DNA of 37,479 nt from assembly GCA_023666265.1 (NCBI GenBank), contig JAMPCH010000027.1, forward strand, positions 1-37,479. Direction: 5' to 3'. The notes under the pieces are model-generated. The model was not told where the DNA came from, ran no database searches, and was given only the letters and a program-made list of their open reading frames with translations. The stretch is from Roseburia sp. (lineage in GTDB: Bacteria; Bacillota; Clostridia; Oscillospirales; Ruminococcaceae). The position numbers were made by a program, and so were the translations under genes. How positions within the stretch are numbered: the stretch's first letter is position 1; every line of letters begins with the position of its first letter. Positions 1 to 7,545 of this stretch are shown in pieces.

Positions 1-81
1 TATTATATCATATTTTGTCTTTTTGTGCAACTTTTATTTTTCAGACAAGACCTAAAACCGCCTAAACAACAACTGAATAAC

Positions 82-121
82 AAAAATACCGTTTTGCAGT
101 CGCTTGCAAGGCGGTATTTTT
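82..121. terminator. Hairpin, possible intrinsic terminator
   Basis: An inverted repeat AAAAATACCG (82-91) / CGGTATTTTT (112-121) encloses a 20-nt loop and ends in a T run. It lies just before the small ORF at 148, so it may terminate a gene left of the window or attenuate the small ORF. Confidence 0.45.
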
Positions 122-147
122 ATGCCCGAAAGTGGAAAGGAGAGGCA

Positions 148-258
148 ATGGGAACGGATATAGACGCGATCCAAATGGACTATAACGAATGGGTGAAGCA
201 GATCGCTACGCTCGATCAGCGGCTCGTTGGCACAAAAAGGGCGGGTGAATACTTATAA
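148..258 (+). CDS. Small hypothetical protein (36 aa)
   Basis: A 36-residue ORF beginning MGTDIDAIQMDY. ATG 148 is chosen because a strong ribosome binding site (GGAAAGGAGAGG) ends five bases before it; the frame stays open upstream to a GTG at 25, but that part runs through the hairpin at 82-121 and has no ribosome binding site. There is no signal peptide or membrane segment and no family is recognised. It ends 46 bases before the sigma-28-type promoter of the next gene, so it belongs to a separate transcript. It could be the tail of a decayed gene. Confidence 0.4.
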   Translation: MGTDIDAIQMDYNEWVKQIATLDQRLVGTKRAGEYL

Positions 259-303
259 TAAAAATCCGCAGCACGACCGATCTGTTTTTGGTGAAAAAGC
301 GAC

Positions 304-330
304 TAAAGTTTTTATCCGATCCGACGATAT
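304..330 (+). promoter_or_regulatory. Sigma-28 (SigD/FliA)-type promoter
   Basis: TAAAGTTT (304-311), an 11-base spacer, then GACGATAT (323-330). Known flagellar sigma-factor consensus sequences are TAAAGTTT-N11-GCCGATAA (FliA) and TAAA-N15-GCCGATAT (SigD). Only one base of the -10 differs from the SigD form. The site lies 45 bases before the start at 376. Confidence 0.75.
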
Positions 331-375
331 AACACATAAGAATAGATTTCGTTTTTGTGTATAGGAGGCGTTCAT

Positions 376-1284
376 ATGTTAAAAATCACGGATTACGCGT
401 TTTTATTTCAAAATACAAACGGCACGGGGAAAACGAACCCCATAGGTAGCTTTCGATTGTCTCAATTGAACAGCAAAAGCGTACAAAATCAGCTTAAAGC
501 GGCGGGCATTGATACAAACAGCAAGCAATACAAGGCTGTGATGAAACAGATGATGAAGGACGCGAACGGCTGCGGCGCGATGTACACCAATCCGCAGGCT
601 ATCAAAAATTTGATGAAAAATTATGACTCCGACGGGAACTTTTTGAATGTGTACGGCGTAGCCGGAATGGACGCGACAGGAAAGAGCCTGTCGGAAATGC
701 ACCAAATCATAGACGTTTCGGAAGAATACAGACAAAAAATGTTTGATGAATGTAAGCGTCATTTTATTCAAGAAAACGGTGTCGCGAACGGAGATACCAC
801 AAAAAGGACAGAAGTGTTTACGGCATATCAAAAAAGCGTTCCGATCGAAGACCGCTTAAAAGGCACATGGACATTAGGACAATACGAAAGAAATTACACC
901 TTGGCTTTTGCCGAGGCTGTCAAGGCGGTTGATCCGAATTGGAAAATCGGCGATCCTTTTGATACAAAAATTTTAGACAGTGTTACAAGAGAGTCGGTTG
1001 ACGCTTCGCTTGTCAAATCATATGGTCAGTATGGGGAAATATTAGTCGTCGGGAATACCGCCGAGGCTTCAAAAGCCGAAAGTTCCTTAAAAAATAACAG
1101 CATTTCCCGAGTCGAGAACGCTGTAAGAGAAGGACTAAAAAATTACTCTCCCAAAATAGCTCAAGCGAAGGAGATGGAAGTCGAGATCGGCGGCGATATA
1201 AGAGCCGAAAAGGTAAGGCGGCTTGAAAAACAGCTGAAAGAGGGGACGTTTAAGAACAGCGATGCGCTTGATACGAAGGCTTAA
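376..1284 (+). CDS. DUF3879-like protein, sigma-28 controlled
   Basis: A 302-aa protein with no signal peptide and no membrane segment. ATG 376 follows ATAGGAGGCG at proper spacing; the in-frame GTG at 355 has no ribosome binding site. The N-terminal segment (ITDYAFLFQN, then IDTNSKQYKAVMKQMMKDA at about residues 45-65, then IKNLMKNYDSDGNFL) resembles, from memory, the DUF3879 family of gut Firmicutes; this needs a profile search. The segment NYDSDGNFLN is EF-hand-like, but only one copy is seen. The C-terminus is charged and helical. The promoter at 304-330 matches the motility sigma factor, so expression with flagellar or chemotaxis genes is inferred. Function is unknown. The surrounding DNA is more AT-rich than the rest of the window. 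Confidence 0.8.
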   Translation: MLKITDYAFLFQNTNGTGKTNPIGSFRLSQLNSKSVQNQLKAAGIDTNSKQYKAVMKQMMKDANGCGAMYTNPQAIKNLMKNYDSDGNFLNVYGVAGMDATGKSLSEMHQIIDVSEEYRQKMFDECKRHFIQENGVANGDTTKRTEVFTAYQKSVPIEDRLKGTWTLGQYERNYTLAFAEAVKAVDPNWKIGDPFDTKILDSVTRESVDASLVKSYGQYGEILVVGNTAEASKAESSLKNNSISRVENAVREGLKNYSPKIAQAKEMEVEIGGDIRAEKVRRLEKQLKEGTFKNSDALDTKA

Positions 1285-1309
1285 CGCTTCCCCAAAAACG
1301 TCGATTATT

Positions 1310-1777
1310 TCAGTCGTCCCGTCTGTGATCTCTCCGAAATAAGATCAGGTGGGTGACCGTGTAAGGAATAAGCTGATAAACAAACGAAGCGGCGGCTTGA
1401 CAGACAGCGGAATATTTTTTTGTCCCATAGCCCAAATATTCCGCAAGCCATGGGAAATTCGGGAAATCGATCCCGGTCATTGTCGGGAGGATATCCGGAT
1501 AAAAAACAGCAAAGCCCGCAAATATCAACAGGAACGACGGCAGCCAAAAACAGACTTTTGACCCGATAGCTCCGGCTAAAATCGCCGCCGATATTTCTGT
1601 TACGCTGATAATGAAAAATCTGATGATTTCCGTGGGCGCCATTATCCCTTGGCTCCTCACCCCCATGAACCAAAGAACGGGTTCAATTACCTGTGTATCG
1701 AGAATGATGATCAGATATACGCTTATTTGAATGATCATTGTTAGGATCAGATTGAAAAGCAACGGATGTTTTTTCAT
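1310..1777 (-). CDS. Small integral membrane protein
   Basis: A 155-aa protein with about four hydrophobic segments: LILTMIIQISVYLIIIL near the N-terminus, FFIISVTEISAAILAGAIG, FWLPSFLLIFAGFAVF, and a C-terminal VYQLIPYTVTHLILF. The start is supported by GGGAGGAG six bases upstream on the minus strand. The C-terminal tail is charged. No family is recognised and no catalytic motif is seen. It converges with the DUF3879-like gene, the stops being only 25 bases apart. No clear promoter is visible; a 43-bp hairpin (1812-1854) sits just upstream of the start. Confidence 0.65.
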   Translation of the reverse strand: MKKHPLLFNLILTMIIQISVYLIIILDTQVIEPVLWFMGVRSQGIMAPTEIIRFFIISVTEISAAILAGAIGSKVCFWLPSFLLIFAGFAVFYPDILPTMTGIDFPNFPWLAEYLGYGTKKYSAVCQAAASFVYQLIPYTVTHLILFRRDHRRDD

Positions 1778-1811
1778 ACTCTCCTCCCGTGTATAAAACG
1801 AATAAAAATCC

Positions 1812-1854
1812 GACCCGCGTCATATATGCCTCAAAAGGCTCTGTGACGCGGGTC
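1812..1854. repeat. 11-bp perfect hairpin upstream of the membrane gene
   Basis: The arms are GACCCGCGTCA (1812-1822) and TGACGCGGGTC (1844-1854), with a 21-base loop. On the minus strand it is followed by GGATTTTTATT, so it could terminate minus-strand transcription entering from the right, just before the gene at 1777. Confidence 0.5.
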
Positions 1855-1915
1855 TTAAAATTTTGGTCGGGCGAGTAAATGCCCGGTAAGACGCGGAACA
1901 GACCCCAGACCCTAC

Positions 1916-2081
1916 TAGGGCGTGTTGACACAATCGCAAGACGCCCGTCTTACAAGCATATTTTCCGTCTTTCTTCGTTAAAAATCCTTGAAATACATAC
2001 AGTATTCCTGCGGCTTTTTGCCTCGAAACACGAAAAATCTGCTTGCAATCCGAGCATTTCGAATTGCGTCAACAAGCCCTA
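1916..2081. mobile_element. MITE-like element, 162 bp
   Basis: Imperfect terminal inverted repeats GGGCGTGTTGACACAAT (1918-1934) and the complement of GGGCTTGTTGACGCAAT (2063-2079) match at 15 of 17 positions. They are flanked by TA on both sides (1916-1917 and 2080-2081), as expected for a TA target duplication. The interior has no convincing ORF, so this would be a non-autonomous element mobilised by a transposase elsewhere. The family (IS630-like or an IS5 subgroup) cannot be assigned from the sequence alone. Confidence 0.6.
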
Positions 2082-2276
2082 ATACCCAGTATAGCACAGC
2101 CCGGGGCAAAGGTCAAGTCGGAAATTGAGGCGGTGTAAAGAAAGAACAGAAAAAATTCGAGGCATGGAGGTTCTCACTTTGCTTGATTTTTTCTCAACAA
2201 ATACGTTGTAGATATTTCCGAGAAAAAGTGATATGATGATAGCGGAAGCTCCCGAAAAATAAAAGGAGTTGATACT

Positions 2277-2418
2277 ATGCTTAAACTCGGAGAAAATATA
2301 AAAAGGCTTCGTATACAAAACGGGCTTACCCAAGAGCAGCTGGCGGAGGTATTCGGCATATCGCCGCAGGCGGTCAGCCGTTGGGAGTTGGGCGCGACCT
2401 TCCCCGACATTGCGCTCG
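2277..2418 (+). pseudogene. Truncated XRE-family regulator fragment
   Basis: Starts at an ATG with a good ribosome binding site (AAAAGGAG) and encodes about 47 residues of a standard XRE helix-turn-helix domain (LGENIKRLR, LTQEQLAEVFGISPQAVSRW, TFPDIAL). The family continues at this point with a run such as LLPxLA. Here the homology stops near 2416 and the frame runs on through tRNA-Pro in the antisense direction, which is not plausible protein. The break lies about 30 bases from the tRNA-Pro 3' end. The residual peptide could still be made, but it is most likely a deletion remnant. Confidence 0.65.
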
Positions 2419-2445
2419 GGAGCGTATCGGGGGTCGCCTTGCGAC

Positions 2446-2521
2446 TGGTCGGAGTGACAGGGTTCGAACCTGCGGCATCCACATCCCAAATGTGGCGCGC
2501 TACCAACTGCGCTACACCCCG
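2446..2521 (-). tRNA. tRNA-Pro (anticodon TGG)
   Basis: A 76-nt cloverleaf on the minus strand: acceptor CGGGGTG/CACTCCG, D stem GCGC/GCGC, anticodon stem CCACA/TGTGG with loop TTTGGGA (anticodon TGG), T-loop TTCGAAC, discriminator A and an encoded CCA (2446-2448). A consensus promoter lies about 200 bases upstream, so the primary transcript has a long leader. Confidence 0.95.
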
Positions 2522-2591
2522 GTCTTTATTTTGGCGCAGGAGCGCTCGCGCGGGGAAGGGACAACGCCCGCCCGCCGCTCGGGTGCGCTTT

Positions 2592-2694
2592 ATACCGATC
2601 CGCAATGAAAACCGTAGACAAAAAATCCGTGCAAAACCGCATATATCCAAGCTTTGGCTTGACTTTTTGTACGGTTTTCATCGCGTATCGGTAT
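2592..2694. repeat. 103-bp imperfect palindrome in the tRNA-Pro leader
   Basis: Arms of about 33 bases begin ATACCGAT (2592-2599) and end ATCGGTAT (2687-2694), with matching inner blocks around ATGAAAACCGTA. The centre is less conserved. In the RNA made from the tRNA-Pro promoter it would fold into a long hairpin upstream of the tRNA. No ORF fits it. Confidence 0.65.
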
Positions 2695-2729
2695 TAGCGC
2701 ACGCCTGCACAAAAAGCTTATACATATTT

Positions 2730-2758
2730 ATTATACTCTCTCTCGCGTCCGCTGTCAA
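2730..2758 (-). promoter_or_regulatory. Sigma-70 promoter of tRNA-Pro
   Basis: On the minus strand, TTGACA (2758-2753), a 17-base spacer, then TATAAT (2735-2730): a perfect match to consensus. The only product downstream is tRNA-Pro, preceded by the palindrome at 2592-2694. Confidence 0.85.
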
Positions 2759-2807
2759 GACGCGTGGAAAAAATTTCTCCTTTCCCCAATTTTTTTCTCC
2801 CAAACTG

Positions 2808-2836
2808 TTTACAAAATGTGCAAAATGTGTTATTAT
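2808..2836 (+). promoter_or_regulatory. Sigma-70 promoter of the PFOR gene
   Basis: TTTACA (2808-2813), 17-base spacer, TATTAT (2831-2836). It diverges from the tRNA-Pro promoter and leaves an untranslated leader of about 70 bases. Confidence 0.75.
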
Positions 2837-2914
2837 TATCATAGTTGCAGGAGCTTTCCCGCGGAAGAGCCGCGCGGTCGGGCGGACTGCGAAAAATAAA
2901 GGAGGATGTTTCCA

Positions 2915-5900
2915 ATGGCAAGACAAAAACTCACAATGGACGGTAACAACGCCGCCGGTCACGTCTCATACGCGTTTACCGAGGTCGCGGCGATCTACCC
3001 CATTACCCCTTCTTCCGTGATGGCGGAGGTAACCGATTCCTGGGCGACTCAGGGACGAAAAAATATCTTCGGACAGGAGGTACAGGTCGTCGAGATGCAG
3101 TCCGAGGGCGGCGCGGCGGGCGCGGTCCACGGCTCTCTCGCGGCGGGCGCTTTAACGACGACTTATACCGCGTCACAGGGTCTGCTCCTCATGATCCCGA
3201 ATATGTATAAGATCGCCGGCGAGCTGCTCCCGAGCGTGATCCATGTTTCCGCCCGTGCGCTCGCGTCTCACGCGCTCTCGATCTTCGGCGACCACAGCGA
3301 CGTTTACGCCTGTCGTCAGACCGGGTACGCGATGCTCTGTTCGACCAACCCCCAGGAGGTCATGGACTTGGGCGCGGTCGCGCATCTGTCGACCCTCAAG
3401 GGGAGAGTACCCTTCCTCCATTTCTTCGACGGCTTCCGTACCTCGCATGAGATCCAAAAGATCGAGGTTTGGGACTATGATACCCTCGCGAAAATGGTGG
3501 ACATGGATGACGTCGCGGCGTTCCGCGATCGGGCGCTCAACCCCGAGAAGCCCGTCCTCCACGGGACGGCGCAGAACCCGGACATCTTCTTCCAGGCGAG
3601 AGAAGCCTCCAACGGCTACTACAACGCGCTCCCCGAGATCGTTACCGAGTATATGAATAAGGTAAACGCCGAGATCGGGACGGATTATAAGCTCTTTAAC
3701 TATTACGGCGCGCCCGACGCGGAGCATGTCATCGTCGCGATGGGTTCGGTCAACGACACCATCGAGGAGACGATCGACTATCTCGCGTCGAAGGGGAAGA
3801 AGGTCGGCTTGGTAAAGGTTCGCCTCTATCGTCCGTTCTCCGTCAACGCCTTTGTGGACGCGATCCCCGCGACCGCGAAGAAGATCACCGTCCTCGATCG
3901 GACAAAAGAACCCGGCGCGATCGGCGAGCCGCTCTATCTCGACGTTGTCGCGGCGCTCCGTCAGGCGGGGAAGTTCACCGACGTTCCCGTATTCAGCGGA
4001 CGCTACGGCTTAGGCTCTAAGGATTGTAACCCCGCTCAGATCATCGCGGTCTACAACAACAACGACAAGCCGCGCTTTACGATCGGGATCGAGGACGACG
4101 TGACCGGGTTATCTCTCCCGATCGGCGAAAATCCGAACACCACACCCGAGGGGACGACCTGCTGTAAATTCTGGGGTCTCGGCTCGGACGGTACGGTCGG
4201 CGCGAACAAGAACTCGATCAAGATCATCGGCGACCATACCGATATGTACGCACAGGCGTATTTCGCCTATGACTCAAAGAAGTCGGGCGGCGTAACGATC
4301 TCTCACCTACGCTTTGGGAAGTCCCCGATCAAGTCGACCTATTTCGTCAATAAGGCGAACTTTGTCGCCTGTCATAACCCCTCTTATATCGATAAATACG
4401 ATATGGTACAGGACGTGATCCCCGGCGGTTCTTTCTTACTCAACTGTCAGTGGTCGGTCGACGAGCTGGACGAAAAGCTCCCCGCGCCGGTGAAGGCGTA
4501 TATCGCGAAGAACAACATCAACTTTTATATCATCAACGCGATCAAGGTCGCGAAGGAGATCGGTCTCGGGAACAAGACCAACACCGTTTTACAGTCGGCT
4601 TTCTTCTCCATCGCGAACATTATCCCTGCGGACGACGCGATCGAGTACATGAAAAAGGCGGCGTATAAGTCCTTCGCCAAGAAGGGCGAGGACATCGTCA
4701 ATATGAACTACGCCGCGATCGAAAAGGGCGCGGGCGAAGTGATTAAGGTCGACGTTCCCGCCGCTTGGGCGAACGCCGAGGGCGAGCTTCCCGTTCATGT
4801 CGCGACGGGCGACCGGGCGGATCTCGTCGATTTTGTCAACAAGATCCAGATCCCCGTCAACGCTCAGCGCGGCGATCAGCTCCCCGTATCGACCTTCGTC
4901 GGTATGGCGGACGGTACGTTCCCTCAGGGTTCGGCGGCGTATGAAAAGCGCGGGATCGCGGTCGACGTACCGCAGTGGATCCCCGAAAACTGTATCCAAT
5001 GTAACCAATGCTCGATGGTATGTCCGCACGCGGTCATCCGTCCGTTCGTTCTGAACGCGGACGAGGCGGCGAAAGCGCCCGAGGGCATGAAGATGAAGGA
5101 CGCGACCGGGCTCGCGGGCTTTAAGTTCGCGATGGGGATCTCGGTACTCGACTGTACGGGCTGCGGCGTCTGCGCGAACGTATGTCCCGCGAAGAACAAG
5201 GCGCTCGAGATGAAGAGTCTTGATTCTCAGCTCGACGAACAGCCGAAGTTCGACTACGCGATGACCCTCGCGGAGAAGCCCGAGGTCGCCGAGAAATTTA
5301 AGACGGCGAGCGTCAAGGGGTCGCAGTTCAAGCAGCCGTTGCTGGAGTTCTCCGGCGCGTGCGCGGGCTGTGGCGAAACGCCTTACGCAAAGCTTGTGAC
5401 CCAGCTCTTCGGCGACAGGATGTATATCGCGAACGCGACCGGGTGTTCGTCCATTTGGGGCGGCTCCGCGCCTTCCACACCGTATACGGTGAATAAGTCG
5501 GGGAGAGGTCCCGCTTGGGGCAACTCGCTCTTTGAGGACAACGCGGAGTACGGTCTCGGTATGTTCCTCGCTCAGGATACCCTTCGCGGGAGAGCGCAGG
5601 AGAAGCTGAAGGCGCTCGAAGCGGTCGCGGAAAAGCCCGAAATGAAGGAAAAGATCGCGAAGTACTTCGAGACGGTAAACGACGGCGCGGCGAACCTCGC
5701 GGCGACGACCGACCTGATCGCGGCGCTCGAGAGCTGTGGCTGTGACAAGCCCGAGAAGGCGGAGGTCTTAAAGCTCAAGAATTACCTCTCGAAGAAGTCC
5801 AACTGGATCTTCGGCGGCGACGGCTGGGCGTATGACATCGGCTACGGCGGCGTCGATCACGTCCTCGCGAGCGGAAAGAACGTCAACGTATTCGTATTCG

Positions 5901-6451
5901 ATACCGAGGTCTACTCCAACACGGGCGGTCAGGCGTCAAAGGCGACGAATATCGGCGCGGTCGCTCAGTTCGCGGCGGGCGGTAAGAGCGTAAAGAAGAA
6001 GGATCTCGCCGGGATCGCGATGAAGTACGGCTATGTTTACGTGGCTCAGATCGCGATGGGCGCGGATATGAACCAATGCATCAAGGCGATCTCCGAGGCG
6101 GAGGCTTATGACGGTCCGTCGCTCATCATCGCCTATGCGCCTTGTATCAACCACGGGATCAAGGGCGGTCTCACGATCGCGCAGAAGGTCGAGAAGGAAG
6201 CCGTTCAGGCGGGCTATTGGCACTTATTCCGCTTTAACCCCGCTGCGCCCGAGGGGACGAACCCCTTCACACTTGACAGTAAAGCGCCGACCGGCGACTA
6301 TAAAGAGTTCATGATGCGCGAGGTGCGCTATAACTCGCTCATGCGCGCGAACCCCGACCGGGCGAACAAGCTCTTTGACATCGCGGTCGAGAACAGCAAG
6401 AAGAAGTATGACGACCTCGTAGGTCTTGTGGACTATTACGCGGTCAAGTAA
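2915..6451 (+). CDS. nifJ: Pyruvate:ferredoxin (flavodoxin) oxidoreductase
   Basis: A 1,178-aa homodimer-type PFOR that oxidises pyruvate with CoA to acetyl-CoA and CO2 and reduces ferredoxin in the cytoplasm. ATG 2915 lies nine bases after AAAGGAGG; the ATG at 2906 is too close to that site. Domain order is the normal one: N-terminal pyruvate/TPP-binding domain (AAIYPITPSSVMAE), a transketolase-C-like domain, the gamma-type domain, then a two-[4Fe-4S] ferredoxin insert with C693/C696/C699/C703 and C747/C750/C753/C757. The C-terminal TPP-binding domain contains CAGCGETPYAK, NATGCSSIWG and GGDGWAYDIG. All fold markers and cluster cysteines are present and length is normal. It has its own promoter and terminator, so it is monocistronic. 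Main catabolic use is most likely; a role in electron supply to nitrogenase is the historical origin of the symbol only. Confidence 0.97.
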   Translation: MARQKLTMDGNNAAGHVSYAFTEVAAIYPITPSSVMAEVTDSWATQGRKNIFGQEVQVVEMQSEGGAAGAVHGSLAAGALTTTYTASQGLLLMIPNMYKIAGELLPSVIHVSARALASHALSIFGDHSDVYACRQTGYAMLCSTNPQEVMDLGAVAHLSTLKGRVPFLHFFDGFRTSHEIQKIEVWDYDTLAKMVDMDDVAAFRDRALNPEKPVLHGTAQNPDIFFQAREASNGYYNALPEIVTEYMNKVNAEIGTDYKLFNYYGAPDAEHVIVAMGSVNDTIEETIDYLASKGKKVGLVKVRLYRPFSVNAFVDAIPATAKKITVLDRTKEPGAIGEPLYLDVVAALRQAGKFTDVPVFSGRYGLGSKDCNPAQIIAVYNNNDKPRFTIGIEDDVTGLSLPIGENPNTTPEGTTCCKFWGLGSDGTVGANKNSIKIIGDHTDMYAQAYFAYDSKKSGGVTISHLRFGKSPIKSTYFVNKANFVACHNPSYIDKYDMVQDVIPGGSFLLNCQWSVDELDEKLPAPVKAYIAKNNINFYIINAIKVAKEIGLGNKTNTVLQSAFFSIANIIPADDAIEYMKKAAYKSFAKKGEDIVNMNYAAIEKGAGEVIKVDVPAAWANAEGELPVHVATGDRADLVDFVNKIQIPVNAQRGDQLPVSTFVGMADGTFPQGSAAYEKRGIAVDVPQWIPENCIQCNQCSMVCPHAVIRPFVLNADEAAKAPEGMKMKDATGLAGFKFAMGISVLDCTGCGVCANVCPAKNKALEMKSLDSQLDEQPKFDYAMTLAEKPEVAEKFKTASVKGSQFKQPLLEFSGACAGCGETPYAKLVTQLFGDRMYIANATGCSSIWGGSAPSTPYTVNKSGRGPAWGNSLFEDNAEYGLGMFLAQDTLRGRAQEKLKALEAVAEKPEMKEKIAKYFETVNDGAANLAATTDLIAALESCGCDKPEKAEVLKLKNYLSKKSNWIFGGDGWAYDIGYGGVDHVLASGKNVNVFVFDTEVYSNTGGQASKATNIGAVAQFAAGGKSVKKKDLAGIAMKYGYVYVAQIAMGADMNQCIKAISEAEAYDGPSLIIAYAPCINHGIKGGLTIAQKVEKEAVQAGYWHLFRFNPAAPEGTNPFTLDSKAPTGDYKEFMMREVRYNSLMRANPDRANKLFDIAVENSKKKYDDLVGLVDYYAVK

Positions 6452-6470
6452 AAGCAAAGTAATATGAATC

Positions 6471-6526
6471 AAAACAGCGCGTTTCCCTCGGGGGTTCTCC
6501 TCGAAAAGACGCGCTGTTTTTTATTT
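6471..6526 (+). terminator. Terminator of the PFOR gene
   Basis: AAAACAGCGCGT and ACGCGCTGTTTT pair across a short loop and are followed by TTTATTTTA. It lies 20 bases after the stop. Confidence 0.85.
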
Positions 6527-6578
6527 TATGCTTTTATTTTTTGGGAAGGAGCGGGGGCGGGGCGGTCGTCGTTTTGGC

Positions 6579-7211
6579 TTAAACGTTTTTGTCGCTATGA
6601 TATTGCTCACAGTTCAACTTTACCGCGCCGACCTGTCCGCCTTCACAATAGATAATGTCGTCGCATTGTATTTGATAAGCGTCGATGATGTCGCGGCAGG
6701 TGATGTTTCCGTGAGAGCGGATCTCGCCGACCTTTATGTCGCCGCTCGCTCGGACGTCCCCGTTGATGCTCCCGCATTCCATCGTCCCGTGACATACCAC
6801 GTCCCCGTTGACAGAGCTGTCGGAGACCAAATCCCCGAAGACCTCCACTTTAAAATACTGTGTTTCGTTATTACAGTCGTGTGGGAAGGCGATCTCGATC
6901 GGAGGATGATTTTGGGAAGGAGCGGATATATCCAAAATTTGCTTCCCCCTCATTTGTACGACCCTGATCACGTCGTCGTCCTTGATCCGATCTGAAGCGA
7001 TGATCCGATCCGATATATGATCGGAAAAAAGCGCGTCGATGGAAACGCCGAAACATTCGGCGATCGGCGGTAAGAGCGAAATGTCGGGCGTGTTGACGCC
7101 CGTTTCCCACTTGGAGACCGCCTGATAAGAAACACCCAAGCGCTCCGCGAGCGCTTCCTGCGTCAAGTTATTCTTTTGACGTAAATATTTGATGTTAGAC
7201 CCGATATTCAT
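6579..7211 (-). CDS. XRE regulator with bactofilin-like repeat tail
   Basis: A 210-aa protein. Residues 1-60 are an XRE helix-turn-helix domain (IKYLRQKNNLTQEALAERLGV, split here as IKYLRQ and LTQEALAERLGVSYQAVSKW, then TPDISLLPPIAECFGVSIDALF). Residues of about 125-200 form a short-period repeat rich in NGD, SGD and CG steps (VNGDVVCHG, INGDVRASGD, HGNITCRD) like the right-handed beta-helix of bactofilin/polymer-forming proteins, with several cysteines. ATG 7211 has AAAGGA upstream, and a promoter lies at 7243-7271. A DNA-binding domain fused to a beta-helix suggests an assembly-dependent or envelope-sensing repressor; that is inference. It diverges from the DUF4869-like operon, which is a candidate target. 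Confidence 0.85.
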   Translation of the reverse strand: MNIGSNIKYLRQKNNLTQEALAERLGVSYQAVSKWETGVNTPDISLLPPIAECFGVSIDALFSDHISDRIIASDRIKDDDVIRVVQMRGKQILDISAPSQNHPPIEIAFPHDCNNETQYFKVEVFGDLVSDSSVNGDVVCHGTMECGSINGDVRASGDIKVGEIRSHGNITCRDIIDAYQIQCDDIIYCEGGQVGAVKLNCEQYHSDKNV

Positions 7212-7242
7212 AGTGATGCGTCCTTTCTTATGATTTGGTTTT

Positions 7243-7271
7243 ATTATACCATAGGATAAGGGGCAATTCAA
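7243..7271 (-). promoter_or_regulatory. Promoter of the XRE regulator
   Basis: Minus strand TTGAAT (7271-7266), 17-base spacer, TATAAT (7248-7243), about 32 bases before the start codon. Confidence 0.7.
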
Positions 7272-7373
7272 TAACCGAGCTGTCGTATTTTTCGAGCGGG
7301 GGTTGAATTTTTATATAGCGATCGTGTGTGCTGTTTCGTCGCCGCGAAACGCAAAAAAAATCCCCCAAAAAGC

Positions 7374-7400
7374 TAAAGTTTTCCCCCTTCCCGCCGATAA
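7374..7400 (+). promoter_or_regulatory. Sigma-28 (SigD/FliA)-type promoter
   Basis: TAAAGTTT (7374-7381), 11-base spacer, GCCGATAA (7393-7400): a full match to the FliA consensus. The block 7361-7410 is repeated at 8986-9035 with two mismatches in 50. A weaker sigma-70-like pair (TTGGGT 7447-7452, 18 bases, TATACT 7471-7476) lies between it and the gene. Confidence 0.85.
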
Positions 7401-7423
7401 AACAATCAGAGCTTTTATCGGCG
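7392..7423. promoter_or_regulatory. Dyad centred on the predicted start of transcription
   Basis: CGCCGATAAAA (7392-7402) and TTTTATCGGCG (7413-7423) form a perfect 11-bp inverted repeat that includes the -10 element. Its centre (7407.5) is 14.5 bases from the first base of the -10, exactly as in the second copy at 9009-9056. It could be an operator. Confidence 0.5.
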
Positions 7424-7545
7424 AAGGTCGCCCGAATGTCCGACGCTTGGGTATTTGAGGCGATCATGGCTATACTATAAGGTGAGAGAAAAGGCTTTTT
7501 ATCGCGGTGGGGATCTCCTTCGCGGGAAAGGAACGGTCATCCATT

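Noticed and set aside
2277-3020. 247-codon reading frame starting with the XRE domain
   Set aside because: After about 47 residues it runs antisense through tRNA-Pro, the palindrome and the PFOR promoter; only the XRE fragment is kept.
7413-7440. Minus-strand sigma-28 promoter suggested by TTATCGGC
   Set aside because: It is only the mirror arm of the dyad over the plus-strand promoter; no AAACTTTA follows at 11 bases.
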